From Bigelowiella natans CCMP2755 (taxonomy: Eukaryota; Cercozoa; Chlorarachniophyceae), in the NCBI GenBank assembly GCA_000320545.1, contig ADNK01002758.1, forward strand, positions 1 through 64,000: a stretch of 64,000 nt of DNA, in the 5' to 3' direction. The position numbers and the translations under genes were made by a program. Each line of letters opens with the position of its first letter. The stretch's first letter is position 1. The notes beneath the pieces are model-generated. The model did no database searches and was not told the DNA's origin. It saw only the letters and a list, made by a program, of their open reading frames with translations. Shown piece by piece: positions 53,067-64,000 of this stretch.

Positions 53067-56000
53067 ATGCCTTCTCGTCAAATTACGCCTGTTATGACTG
53101 ATAACGAGTTTCTGAACTACACCAGAAGCGGGGGTGATATTCGGAGATATCAGAGAGGTGTTGTTCCCCACTAATGATTCATTCTTTTACCTATTTTCTG
53201 ACATGGCATTATGATCTGCCTAAAACTACTATTAGTAAACGAACAAGGCGATGGTGCTTTACTGGTTGCATCGCGTATTGGCCGTTTGGATATTGTAGAG
53301 GCTCTAATAGACGCAAATGCATCAGTGAATGAGACTTCAGACGGAAACTCATCGCCACTGACCGCTGCCAGCATGAGAGGACATATCGACATTGTTAGAA
53401 GACTTTTGTCTTCAGGCGCGGACCCTAATCGTGAAACTGACAGTAAAGACACTCCCCTTTCCCTTGCTGTCTGGAAGAATCACACGAAAGTAGTGAAGGC
53501 TCTTATTCGAGCTCGTGCAGATTGTTCTCATGTTGATAAATATGGAGATACAGTACTTATTGACGCCATAAAGCACGGAAATTTCGAGATTATCAAGTAT
53601 GTCCTCAGTAGTAAGGCGCCAATTAATCACACAAATAACCACGGAAATTCTGCGCTGATACTTGCCTGCAAGCTTGGCAAAACTGAATGCGGACTGCTTC
53701 TCATGGATCGAGGGGCTGATGTTAACGTGCCAGACGAGAAGGGAAACTCTGCGTTTTATAACGCTGCAAAGATGGATAATGTAGTTATTTGCAAACACAT
53801 GGTTGAAGAAGCCAAAGTTTGTCCTCTCGTCCGTGAGAAAAATGGAACGTGGGCTGGTGGGGTTGCAGGGGCTGCATGCGGCCGTGCTATTTTCTCGAAA
53901 TGTAGTCCTCAAGACCTCTTGACACCTGAAGAATTCAATAATCTTATTGCTCCTCCATTACGTGATGAAAAGTTTATGTCAATGATCAAAGATGGGCACG
54001 AAATAAATTCGAGTCGGTGGGTATTTGGGGCCAAGAAAGACAGACCGCTTATCCGGGCTTGTAGAGTAGGCAAACTATCATGGGTGAAAGAAATCGTCAA
54101 TGCAAAGGCAGACCCAAACGACGTAAACACTGAGAATGTAAGTGCTTTGGTTGAAGCATCAATGAGGGGTTTTACATCAATTGTAAAGTATTTGCTATCG
54201 AAGAAGGCCATAGTTAATATAGTAACGAAGAAGGAAGATACACCACTTTCTCTGGCTGTATGGAAGAATCACGAAGATACTGCTAGGCTACTTATTGAAG
54301 CAAAAGCAGATTGCTCGCACCAAGATAGCTTTGGAGATAATATCTTGATCGACGCAACAAAAAATGGAAATTTAAGTCTTTGCCGTACTCTTTTAAAGTC
54401 GTACAAGGATGATCCTGTGCTGATCAAATCAATCAATCATCAAAACAAGGATGGTAATTCTGCTTTCATGCTAGCATGCCAACAACGGAAAATTGAGTGT
54501 GGACGTTTACTTTTGGAACAAAAAGCAGATCCGAAGCTTGTGAATAGGTCTGGTGTATCCGCATTGTTTTTGGGTGCATCCAACGGAGCAAAAGAGCTAT
54601 GTCGGCTGCTAATAGAAGAATCAAATGTTGACCCCAAAGCAAGAGAGAATAACGGTACCTGGGCCGGTGATTTTGCATTGGGTGTTTGCAGGTCTTTCTT
54701 CCCTGGTGCTAGAAAAGCTTTAACAAGAGAAGAAATGGATAAGCTAATTGCACCGCCTATTAGAGATGAGGATTTCATTACAATGGTCAAAGGAGGACAA
54801 GAAATCAAGTCAGATCGTTGGTTCTTTGGGGGGGATAAGAAAGAGCGTCCACTGATACGTGCATGCAGGAAGGGAAATCTGGAATGGGTAGAGACGCTTG
54901 TGAAGGCAAGGGCAAATCCAAACGATGTAAATTCGGAGGATGCAACACCTCTAGTTGCAGCATCGAAGAGAGGCTATACGGCTATTGTAGAGTATTTATT
55001 ATTTCAAGGGGCAGTTGTGAATGTGATAACAAGAACCAAGGACACTCCTCTTTCTCTTTCAGTATGGAAGAACCATACAGATACAGCAATGCTGTTAATA
55101 CGCGCAAAGGGAGATTGCTCACGCGTGGATAGATATGGTGATAATGTCCTGATAGACGCCACAAGGCATGGGAATATTAGACTGTGTGAAACCATTCTTA
55201 GCGATGGTGATTTTGCATCTATTAATCATCAGAATAAGGATGGATATTCAGCATTTATGGTTGCATGCCACCAAAAAAAGACTGGGTGCGGACGGTTACT
55301 TTATGAACGTAAGGCAGACCCAACACTTCTAAATAAACACGGAGTTTCGGCTTTGTACCTTGCAGCTCAAAGTGGAGCTGTGGACTTGTGTAGACTCCTT
55401 ATTGAAGAGGCAAAGATAGATCCAAAGAAACGAGAAATGAATGGCAGTTGGGCGGGTGATGTTGCTCGTGACGATGAGTGCCGATCATACTTTCCAGGGG
55501 CAAAAAGACCACTGACAAAGGAAGAACGTACGCAGTTAATTGCACCTCCAATTCGTGACGAAGACTTCATTGCAATGATTAAAAAGGGGCAAGAAATTCA
55601 GTCTGATAGATGGAGATTTGGTGAAAATAGAGAAAGACCACTAATTAGAGCTTGTAGAAAAGGAAATCTTGAATGGGTTAAAGAAATTGTAAAGGCTAAA
55701 GGCGATCCACATGAGCTGAATAACAAAGGTGCTACTCCTATCGTGGCAGCTGCTATGCGTGGGTACACTCTTATTGTAGCCTATTTGCTGTCTCTTGGGG
55801 TTGACATCAATAGAATGACCAAAAATGGGGACAGCCCTCTCTCTCTCGCATGCTGGAAGAATCATTCCGACACCGCTATATTCCTTATAGACAAGAAAGC
55901 AGATGTCACTCGCGTTGATAACTTTGGAGATACGGTGACTTAGTAGTAGTAGCAGCAGTGGTGGTGGTGGTGGTGGTGATAATGTTTTAATTGGACCTGA

Positions 56001-57112
56001 TGATGATATAATTTGGGGGATGCAGTGGTAGTAGGTACTAGATAAGAGTTTTAGTAATTGTTGGACGTCGCTACTGTTTGATATTCAAAAGTAGTATTAT
56101 CATGTTTCTTACTTGTTTCCTACAATCCAATCAGAATTTGTGGCAAAATTATCAATATTCTTGTCATCATCCTCCTCCTCCTCATCATCCTTATAATCAT
56201 TATCGTAATCTCGCCTCTTCTTCATTCAGGTGCTGCTAGATGCTGCAAAGAATGGAGCTTCTGCTTTATGTCAAAGACTTCTCGATACGAACAAATTTAA
56301 GCTGAATCATAGAAATCGTGAAAAGAAAAGTGCTCTTATAAATGCAGTTGAGAATAAGCATGCAGACACAGTGGATGTGTTGCTTAAAGCAAAGGCAAAT
56401 CCAGATGGAGACGTTCTACTTGCAATGGTAAACGATGGTGATGAGGATAGTAAGGACAAATCCTCCTCATACTTCTCCCCTTTGATGATTGCGTCGCAAA
56501 ACGGCTCTGAGCACATCATAAAGTCACTGTTAAGTGCTAGAGCTAATCCAGATTATACCACTCCAGACGGCAAAGATATGTTGGCTATTGCACATCCATC
56601 AGTACAGCAAATATTTCTAAACTTACGATTGAAGAGGCAGTCAAGTATTCAAGTAGATACTAGCAGAAATTGGAGCTCTTTAACTTCGATGAAAGAAGCT
56701 ATAGATTACATATGCCAGGAATTTAAGAGTGAGAACATGAGCGCCGTGATCATTCGGCAGCTAAATCATCATTGCTGTGCAGAATACGTAGGCGACCTCT
56801 TCACTACAGCACCTCTTACATGGGATACTCTTTCAGTGCCAAAGCGATTTAAAGCTATGCTCCAGGAGATCGTTCGATTAGCACGTAAAAGGGCCAACAC
56901 CACAAAACCATCATCGTCATCATCATCAGCAGCAGCAGAATCCAAAGGAAAAGGGGATTTAATGAAAGAGGAATACGTCCGTGAGCAGATACGGTCTCTA
57001 CAATTCAAGTCACGCATGGTAGAGAACAATAATGACATCGACGTGATGATGATGATGATGATGATTATGCACCGCATGGCATGCATACATGCATACATTC
57101 AATAATAATGAC

Positions 57113-57147
<35 letters not shown>

Positions 57148-57208
57148 CGTTGCATGTGCAATGATGATGATGATGATGATGATGGAGTCAAATCGTAGTA
57201 GTCGAATT

Positions 57209-57250
<42 letters not shown>

Positions 57251-57254
57251 CACT

Positions 57255-57299
<45 letters not shown>

Positions 57300-57988
57300 A
57301 CGTATACCATAAAAATGCAGAAGATATTTTTGGGCTCTCTTTGTTTCCTTCTCTTTTCTTCTTATTATTGTGTGTTTGCAATATAGATATATACATCTAT
57401 GTAAGTAGTAGTGTTAGTGCCTTCTTGCTGCTGTTGACTCATAACCCTGCTGCTAAGCTTATCATCACTGTATGATAGGTATGGAAATAATGACATTACC
57501 AACTTAGTATTCATCATATGCTACTACAGGCTGAGAGGAAAACGAAGCTCGAAATGTATAAGAGCATAATAGAAATTGCAATAAGCGATGAGGTCCTTAC
57601 TTCAAAAGAACTTGGACAAATTCAAACGGTTAGGGTAAAGCATAGTCTCACAGATCAAGACCATGATCTCATATTACAGCAAATTGGAATCTCCAAGGAA
57701 CAGTACCAGCAGTACACACGCAACAAACTCAAGTACCCTCGTAACGGCGGATATGGTGATGATGGGATGTATCACGCTACCAATAACGTGGAAGAATCTA
57801 AAGCAGCAGCTGCTAAGCTGTTAACCTGCGTTGTATGTCTTGATGCGAGAAGCGATCATGTTGTTGTACCTTGCATGCACCTTTGCCTATGTGGAGATTG
57901 TGCTCCTTTTTACAAGCAGCAACAAGGTAATCTAGCATGCCCAAAATGCAGATCAAAGGTAGAAACTGCAATGAAGGTCTTCTTATGA
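53067..57988 (+). CDS. Modular ankyrin-repeat protein with C-terminal RING finger (putative E3 ubiquitin ligase)
   Basis: Exons 53067-53157, 53236-55934, 56230-57018 and 57530-57988, in phase; 1345 residues. ATG 53067 starts a short leader exon (MPSRQITPVMTDNEF). Residues about 31-1100 are ankyrin repeats arranged as three full modules of about 265 residues plus a shorter fourth. Each later module opens with RPLIRACRKGNLEWV (about residues 300, 568 and 831), and each full module closes with NGTWAG, LIAPPIRDEDF and SDRWFFG. Residues about 1194-1250 form a helical region (ISDEVLTSKELGQIQ). Residues 1293-1335 are a C3HC4 RING: CVVC, then CMHLCLCGDC, then CPKC, all zinc ligands present. Ankyrin repeats would bind substrate and the RING would recruit an E2 enzyme. 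Acceptors and phases match repeat logic (FGDT joins VLLDAAKNG). The family-level role is well supported; the substrate is unknown. Confidence 0.9.
53236..55934 (+). repeat. Intragenic tandem modules of about 790-805 bp
   Basis: Within one exon, the RPLIRACR unit recurs at about 54042, 54846 and 55635 (804 and 789 bp steps), with an earlier diverged copy starting near 53236. Protein identity between modules 2, 3 and 4 is high by eye, while codons differ at many third positions. This suggests repeated unequal duplication followed by purifying selection on the protein. Confidence 0.85.
57212..57302. repeat. Compound (CT)n...(AC)n microsatellite
   Basis: Lies in the last intron of the ankyrin/RING gene. 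It is flanked by AAT and GAT triplet arrays (57113-57145 and 57162-57184). Confidence 0.9.
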
Positions 57989-58199
57989 GTTGTAGTAGTA
58001 ATAGTAGTGCCAATAGTCCTTGATTATCAGTCAAAATGAATTTCTAACCTCAGTATGAACAACCTACCTTCTTGATGCATGCATCATTTGCTACGTCATT
58101 TACTCTTCCATGCTATGCAGATTTAGTTTTACATTGATTATAACAAGTCATAGTAATTATTTACAAATATAATCAATCGCTTATATGAGAAGTATCATC

Positions 58200-58960
58200 G
58201 CCCATGCGGGTGATGTCTGTCTGAAATTACCTCTGGGCATGGGCATAGCATGGTGACAGCGGTGCGACTACGTGCTGACCACGCACAGCTAGACAGCTAG
58301 TACATACTAGACAGCCTAGCAGCGCCATCGTCACGTAGGCTGCAAATAAGCAGGCACGCTAGTGTGCACAACAATGCTAGATCTAGAGATGGCATTATAT
58401 CTAGCGTTGTATGTACGAGGCAGGTGTGCGGTCTGTACTATTGTGCACGCATATAGGTAAATAGCACTGCTAGACTGCTAGCTAGCTAACTACCTGCTGC
58501 TAGCTGTGCGACATTATGTGGACAACAGTACATCTCATAGTCGCGAATGTGTCTAGACATATCTAGATATAGCAGCGGTAGCTCTAGCTAGCTAGCTAGC
58601 TAACATGCACATGCATGTGCTCTTCTACATAGCACTGCTAGACTGTCAGCTCTAAATCTCTGGAACTGTGTAGTCACACGTGCGAGATGCTTTGCAAATC
58701 TTGCAGTCTAGCATTGCACAAATTATGCTTCGTCACATTCGACTAAATTTTGAGCAAAAATTGCTTTTGGCATTATACTCCGATGTTAGTTACTATTCGC
58801 AGCATGTATATTCGAAGCTTAGCTATTTGAAGTCATCACAACTGGAATCGATGAGTAGTAGCGCATACAAGCTACCTAGCTAGGGGCATGGTCTAGATGG
58901 TGCGCCTTATTCATGAAGCATGGATTTTGCCACTACTAGTCCTGCTGGTTGTTTCATGAT
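58200..58960. other. Palindrome-rich island E
   Basis: Dense in CTAG words (GCTAGCTAGCTAGC near 58587-58601, CACTGCTAGACTG twice) and lacking microsatellites. The frame 58680-58883 (67 codons) has no support. Located between the converging ankyrin/RING and PARP-finger genes, as island D lies between two other converging genes. Confidence 0.45.
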
Positions 58961-59248
58961 GATACTACGAGGACACAACAAAGCAGTAGAGCTGCATACA
59001 AAAATATCTTTCATAGAATAGGTTTTAGGTGTATACCGTAGTGCTAAAGGCCAAGGTATTTGCAGAATGAAAGTAGTCGTTAAATAATAACAGGATTTTA
59101 ATGATAATAATAAATGTGCATTAAGCAGTCAGTAGTAGTAATAGAAACGACTGAATAATTACCCTATTGCAGGCTAGCGTGTTGTACTAGTATTTTTTAG
59201 TGGTGGTATAATGCTACTATCAATATTATTATTATCTTATTATGGTAA

Positions 59249-59929
59249 TTATTTTTTTGAGAAATCTCCTTTCTTATATCTCTCCAAAAGCTCCATCTTA
59301 CCAGTCTCCAGATATTCATCAATCATTTCTCCTGACTTCTTACCAATACCTACATGCACACCAGTGGAAGGGCAAGATGGGTATAACCATTATGATGGTG
59401 GTGGTGGTGGTGGTAATACTGATGATGATAATAATGATGATGATGACTATGATGATGATTATCATCTGTATTATCACAAATAAGAGTACCACCTGCGACT
59501 TTTCCCTTCCCCTTGGCTATTTTTGCTCCATTTATGACCTCGAATTCAAGTGCAGCAATTGCGCGACAGATCTTGTGAAAGGAGATTCCTCTCATCTTTA
59601 GTAGTAGTAGCAGCAGCAGCAGCAGCAGCAGTTGCAAAAGACGAAGAGAGGGAGATTAATAATTAAACAATGGATGATGATGATGATGATGATGATGATT
59701 GACACCTCTACTAACAAACACAAACACATAAATGATATTTTTCCAATAATATCGCTGCTACTACAACTGCTCTTCTATCGCACTGATTAACCTTATCTTT
59801 GGTCTCCTTAAACTCATAGTTTCCTAGCTCCCAAAAACAACAAACTAGCTTTTGATTTGCTTCAACCTGAAGAAGAGGATAAACGATGTATTTGATATGT
59901 CTCGTACTGCTGACACAATTATAGGAGAG

Positions 59930-59961
<32 letters not shown>

Positions 59962-60017
59962 TGATAATATACATATATATGTAGCTACTACTACTCCTAA
60001 CAAAATTGTTAATTATG

Positions 60018-60065
<48 letters not shown>

Positions 60066-60268
60066 GTTATGTATGATATAAGAGGAGGAGCACCTTTGCT
60101 TCTGGAGCAGGGCGTTTAGGCTTGACCTTTGCTCCTGGAACTTTCTCTGGACATTGCATTTCGTCTGCTAGTGATTTCAAAGCCTATAGTAATGTCAATC
60201 CATTTTAGTGTGTGGTAATAGTAGTAATGGCGGTGGTGCTGGGAAACTACTGGTAAGATTCGAGGATC

Positions 60269-60353
<85 letters not shown>

Positions 60354-60882
60354 TGTGTGTGCATGTTTGTGTGCCATAATATATAATAGCATATGACTTG
60401 ATACAATTATAAACTTGCAAGAGCAGCAGTACAACATTATTACGACAAAATAACAGCATAATCCACCTCTCCAATGTAATCACTAGGAGAAATAAATACA
60501 ACGAGAGTAGTAGTAATAATAATATTATCATTAATAACAATAGTCAAGCAGCATCACAATCTATTGCTGCTACATCATCATTGCTGCATAAAGGAGCACC
60601 TTAAATGTACGAATTGCAATTTAAAAAGATAATAATGAAGGCGACTACGCGACAACAACAAACAGGCAAGATGATATGCAGATAGCAACATGCACAACGG
60701 AGGATGATGATGATGATGATGACCTACCTTGGGAAAGTCGAAGAGGCTTTGATCCGTCTGTGTTGTTGTTGTTGTTGTCGTTTGTCATCGTCGTCAGGGG
60801 CGTTTGTGTATGGTATTAATAGTGGTAAGAGCAGCAGGATGGTGATGGATGAGAACATATCAAGAAGAGAGAATTGTGCATG

Positions 60883-60922
<40 letters not shown>

Positions 60923-61651
60923 GGCAAGGCGTCTGTCTCGATCTTCTTTTTCTCTTTGAATGAATCATTTTAAATCATGATTGATTGATATCACAACAAT
61001 AACAACTACGAGGACCTTACTTCCCATAAGCATTATACCGCATTTCTCAGTGGCAGCAATTGGATCATCTGGGAGATTAAATCCAAGATCCTTTGCTACT
61101 TCTAGTAGTAGTAGTAGGAGGAGGAGGAGGAGGAGGAGGGTTATCGTCATCATCATCATCATCATCATGCATAGGGTTTCTTCTTCATCTCTATCGATGA
61201 AAGCGATTATTAGCTTTTCGACTTGTATCATTAATATCCTTCGGTTTTTATTAATCCTTCCCCCTCTAGTTCGTCATCGTGATGCTGCTATCACCACGTT
61301 TCATAATTGCTTCTATTTGATGGCCACTACTCACTGTGAACAACAGTAAAACATTAGTACTTAGAAGAGCCTTTGCTGCTTCTCTTGGCCCGCATGCCGA
61401 ATCGACACCTAAGTATGTATGTATGTATGTTGTTATTATTACCGGAGATTATAATGCCAATCATAATAATTATAATAATAATAACGATAATAAAAATAGT
61501 TCTATGCATGATTACCAAAATAGAAGAAGAACACGAACAAGAAGAAGAGGAGGAGAAAAGCAAGATAATAACAAAGCAAGATAATAACAGCACAGCAGAA
61601 ACGATTAATAATACGGCACCAGATAGTTGTTCCTGCAACTATTTGCCATTT

Positions 61652-61687
<36 letters not shown>

Positions 61688-62724
61688 GTTGGATGTAGGG
61701 ATTCGTCGCTACTTGTGGCAGTTATTGCTTTCTTGATGTTTTCCGTATTGCTTTATTCATTATATTATTCCCTGTAATAATAAGCAGCCACCCTGCTTCT
61801 TCCTCTACTACTATTAATGATACACTGATGATTGATACCTTGAAACAAAAGTTCAACTGCAGCACCAGGCTCTTGTTTTTCTTTCTTCGCTGTGGTAGAC
61901 GTTTTACTTTTCTTTGCCTTTTTACCTAATGCATGTTTTTATTTCTTGTTCAAAATTGTATGTTCTATGTTGTCTTACCTTTTGCTTTTGTAGAAGAAGA
62001 AACACGTGTCTTAGAGTCGCCATCATCATCTACTTCTTCAACTTTTGCAACCTTCCGCTTTTTTGCCGTTTTTTTTTTTTTTTTCTCCTTTGGTTTAGGT
62101 TGATCCTTTTGAGAAAGAAAATCCCTAAAGAATAATGGTAGCAGAGTATTCTGATCTGTTTTTAGCATCAAGCTGTGTTTTTCTGTCCACATCGCCGTTC
62201 ATTCTCGTTTCTACTATTCCATTCCTCGTATCTACTCCTTCCCTCCTCGTGTGTTTTCTACCATCATCTTTACTTTGTTTCTGTCTTCTTCTCCTAACTA
62301 CTCTCTAACATACTCCAAAGCATCCTGCACAGTCTTCTGATCTTCTGAGCTTAACTCTTCAAAATGTTGCAAATCGTCGATTGATTCAACCTGTGATAAT
62401 GATAAATATTCTTGGTTGTGAATCAAGCACCTTTACAATTACCACGCACCTTTTTCGTTGTCTTTCGCTGTCGGAGCTGCATCTGGAAAAATGGAGATAC
62501 CTTATACCAAGTCGTCATCAAAGATCCGTCGTCTTTGAATGGGTTAGGACCTAGGCAAAACATAACCATCGCCCATTAAGAAGCAAACATAGTAGTAGTA
62601 GATGAGAAATATCATCACCGATAGAGCCAATCCTAAGCTCGCCCTTGGCAATTTTTTCCTTGGACTTCTTACACTTGCTTCGGCCATTACTAGCTCTTTC
62701 GACAACAAAAGATCTATCTGCCAT
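59249..62724 (-). CDS. PARP-type zinc-finger-like protein with DNA polymerase beta N-terminal-like domain
   Basis: Phase-fitted exons: 62619-62724, 62450-62550, 62310-62390, 61979-62105, 61839-61925, 61361-61408, 61021-61101, then less certain exons near 60727-60952, 60495-60535 and 60096-60185, then about 59788-59867, 59493-59595 and 59249-59349 (stop). Start MADRSFVVERASNGRSKCKK. The N terminus matches the PARP zinc finger (GRSKCKK, IAKGELRIG, TWYKVSPFF, then DLQHFEELSSEDQKTVQ), a DNA-break sensor. Three of four zinc ligands are replaced: the second Cys by Ser, His by Lys, and the last Cys by Pro. Next comes a Lys-rich linker (KKKKKTAKKRKVAKVEE). The C terminus matches the 8-kDa domain of polymerase beta (VAGIGKKSGEMIDEYLETGK), with Met at the lyase Lys72 position and no polymerase palm. 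Likely a nuclear DNA-break-binding protein without lyase or polymerase activity (inference). Confidence 0.72.
60272..60361. repeat. Compound (CT)n(GT)n microsatellite
   Basis: A CT run of about 65 bp with one interruption, joined to a GT run, in an intron of the PARP-finger/Pol beta-like gene. Confidence 0.9.
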
Positions 62725-63368
62725 TGACTTATTAGCGTTAAATTAAAATGGTTGTGGTCTTCTTCTTCTTCTTGAGTCGTTGTAGTAGCACACGCTCGGT
62801 TGCTCCACGTCTCTTCGTCGTCGTCTTCTTGCTTCTTCTGGTTCGTTGGCGTTTTTTATCTTATTTAGAATATTTTATGTTGTCGTCAGTAAGAATTCCT
62901 TGTGATTTAATAAGAATTGGTAGTATATGCAAAAACATTCAAATCTGAACAGGCGACAATACTTGCGTAGGAATTGTGGAGTGTAACGGCATGAGGTGTC
63001 CAGAAAAATGGAACCCACATGCACGTGACAATCTCTGTGTCTCCAGGTCACTATTGTGTCTGTCTGTCGTTACCAAATAATTAAGGCTCAGAAGATCCTT
63101 CCTTAAAGTCCTTAGTTACTTATCTCAATTGCAAAATATCCGACTTTTATGGTTTTCTAAGCATAGTAGAGACCGAAAAACGCAGTAGCCTGTTTAAGTA
63201 GTATAGTATTTCTACCTTCACTTCATTCCCAATGGATAGAACAATAATCAACTTCCACTTTGATTGTTTCATGGAAAGGGATAAATTTCACCTGTGCGGC
63301 TGAACATTGAGATTGGAGCGAGTAGGAGCAGGAATCGAGAGAGAGAGAGTCAATATTCACATAGAGTC
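62725..63368. other. Intergenic region between divergent genes
   Basis: Separates the PARP-finger gene (minus) from the basic-protein gene (plus). It contains no good exon. The frame 62748-62948 is hydrophobic and Cys-poor and most likely chance. Both promoters should lie here, but I see no clear core element. Confidence 0.35.
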
Positions 63369-63729
63369 ATGAAGTCTACTGTGCGAAGAAACACGACGAT
63401 TCCACCCGTCAACACCAGGTAGTTGAAGTATTTTCAATACAACATAAAAGTATTTAATATTTAATGTCAATGATAAATTTCACCAGTCACTCGGATGGTG
63501 TTGATTAATGTTATTAGGATGAGCGTAATGTTTATAGTTACATGTGTGAATGATCTAAGAATCGAGTGTAAATAAATAGGCGACCAAAAACTTCTGAGGG
63601 ATATACTATTCCGTCACGAAGAAGCACAAATCGTTTGACTTCTAGGAATAATTCCCCACCGCCTTTGAAGCTCCAATCAATTTCAAAGAGGAAGCTAAGT
63701 TTATCATCCAGAAGACCCGGAATTAAAAG
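63369..63729 (+). CDS. 5' part of a basic Ser/Arg-rich protein
   Basis: Exon 63369-63418 (MKSTVRRNTTIPPVNT) joins in phase to 63580-63729 (RRPKTSEGYTIPSRRSTNRL, then SISKRKLSLSSRRPGIK). The donor GTATCC leads into an AC-rich intron that runs to the window end. The visible part is highly basic and probably disordered, consistent with a nuclear or microtubule-binding tail. The gene is incomplete and no domain is recognised. Confidence 0.5.
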
Positions 63730-63766
63730 GTATCCTACATCTTTTGAGCTTGGCACACACACACAC

Positions 63767-63803
<37 letters not shown>

Positions 63804-63967
63804 ATTTTCTCTATTAATGAGGTTCTTCTGAAATTTCTGAGAGAATCTTGGCTATTTGTTACCCTAGCGTTCTTCTAACACTCCACCGACTCTTTTCCTC
63901 CTCAAATTCTGTAATAACAGCCCCCCTTCATATAGAACCACTTCAAAACTAAGCAAAACCCCCAAAG

Positions 63968-63998
<31 letters not shown>

Positions 63999-64000
63999 TG

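Noticed and set aside
62476-62493. An 18-bp GTATCTCC...TTCCAG stretch that could be a tiny nucleomorph-type intron in the PARP-type finger
   Set aside because: Translated, it gives VSPFFQ, which aligns with the family's WYxxxCFF segment, so it is exonic. No other tiny introns are seen.

Overview
This window is nuclear DNA of a eukaryote, most likely a single-celled protist or alga with cilia or flagella; I cannot name the species. Genes are split into many short exons with GT-AG introns and the standard genetic code, on both strands. Introns and spacers are packed with microsatellites (AT, GA, AC, and GAT, TAG, CAA and AAT triplets), and many exons encode runs of Ser, Asn, Gln, Gly or Asp. 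I saw no rRNA or tRNA gene, CRISPR array or prokaryotic operon. Gene models were built by hand from splice sites and codon phase, so small exons and gene ends are uncertain where stated.

Layout. 1-3.4 kb: no gene, only repeats, including an 8-copy 53-bp array. 3.46-6.79 kb (-): LisH/WD40 protein. About 6.92-7.21 kb: one copy of a fold-back element. 7.6-9.6 kb and 10.5-12.9 kb (+): two unrecognised genes. 15.6-20.3 kb (-): exons of an SLFG/GLFG-rich protein. 20.3-29.6 kb (-): a large unrecognised gene, with a separate membrane-anchor exon at 29.8-30.25 kb. 30.33-30.67 kb: second fold-back copy, with inverted ends. 33.2-37 kb (-): SRR1-domain protein. 37.5-46.6 kb (+): tubulin tyrosine ligase-like (TTLL) enzyme with a C-terminal p25-alpha/TPPP-like domain. 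48.5-51.67 kb (-): BRSK/AMPK-type protein kinase, sharing an 81-bp divergent promoter region with a small 84-residue gene (51.75-52.13 kb, +). 53.07-57.99 kb (+): 1345-residue ankyrin/RING protein built from near-identical modules. 59.25-62.72 kb (-): nuclear protein with a decayed PARP-type zinc finger at the N terminus and a DNA polymerase beta-type N-terminal domain at the C terminus. 63.37 kb to the window end (+): 5' end of a basic protein.

Five stretches (about 1-345, 13440-15130, 30690-32890, 46760-48240 and 58200-58960) look different. They are nearly free of microsatellites, rich in CTAG and GCATGC/CATG palindromes, and lack recognisable split genes. They may be inserted or decayed DNA of another origin.

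The genes do not form one pathway. Two candidate themes are microtubules/cilia (TTLL-p25alpha, perhaps the LisH protein) and DNA repair (PARP-finger/Pol beta-like). The most unusual items are the two domain fusions, the GC-AG intron in the SRR1 gene, the modular ankyrin/RING protein, the fold-back element and the palindrome-rich islands.
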